Assembly (NCBI GenBank): GCA_009786345.1
Contig: WQTJ01000083.1
Coordinates: 1-5,821 of the forward strand
DNA: 5,821 bases
Reading direction: 5' to 3'
Origin: Dehalococcoidia bacterium
Lineage (GTDB): Bacteria > Chloroflexota > Dehalococcoidia > Dehalococcoidales > UBA1222
In this document: one piece after another, positions 5,798 through 5,821 of the stretch
Layout: every line of letters begins with the position of its first letter
Numbering within the stretch: position 1 is the first letter of the stretch
The notes under the pieces: model-generated
The model's database searches: none
Seen by the model: the letters and a program-made list of their open reading frames with translations, nothing else
What the model was told of the DNA's origin: nothing
Position numbers and translations under genes: made by a program

Positions 5798-5821
5798 ATG
5801 GAAAGTATACGGTCAAAGTTT
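5798..5821 (+). CDS. Start of a divergent gene, product unknown (cut by window)
   Basis: ATG at 5798 is preceded by GGAGG (5785-5789) at 8 bases, and eight codons (MESIRSKF) stay open to the window end. The strong ribosome site, the divergent arrangement with the cytochrome b gene and the inverted repeat just upstream support a real gene. Nothing can be said of its function from eight residues. Confidence 0.55.

Overview
The window is a bacterial c-type cytochrome locus, almost entirely on the minus strand. Read in the direction of transcription (right to left) it holds a membrane b-type cytochrome (5618-4761), two small diheme c-type lipoproteins (4751-4482 and 4325-3912), then the cytochrome c maturation genes ccmE (3748-3356), ccmF (3339-1372), ccmA (1306-566) and the start of ccmB (569-1, cut by the window edge). 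A gene on the plus strand begins at 5798 and leaves the window after eight codons.

Regulatory structure is easy to read. There are good sigma70-type promoters before the cytochrome b gene (TTGACT-17-TATATT), before the second lipoprotein cytochrome (TTGACC-17-TATAAT) and before ccmE (TTGCCA-15-TATAAT with an extended TG). A 14-bp perfect hairpin followed by a T-rich run ends the cytochrome transcripts just before ccmE, and the ccmE promoter's -35 box overlaps that T-run. The locus is therefore two adjacent units: the apocytochromes with their membrane partner, and the machinery that attaches heme to them.

The maturation system looks like the variant form of System I: CcmE ends in a C-x3-Y motif instead of the usual H-x3-Y, and no ccmH is present among the visible ccm genes. 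The substrates are also unusual. Each lipoprotein carries one normal CXXCH and one stretched heme site, CX4CH in one and CX5CH in the other. The two lipoproteins look like paralogs, and each has enough histidines for two bis-His hemes. The b-type protein has the four-histidine pattern of the FdnI/hydrogenase cytochrome b family. Together they could form a small membrane module moving electrons between the quinone pool and heme proteins on the outer face of the cytoplasmic membrane; this is inference.

The organism is probably an anaerobic or facultative environmental bacterium. The CcmB and CcmF sequences, lipoprotein cytochromes and variant CcmE would fit Chloroflexota (for example Dehalococcoidia-like lineages), but this is a guess from overall sequence feel and not a proven placement. 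No mobile elements, CRISPR arrays, tRNA or rRNA genes were seen.
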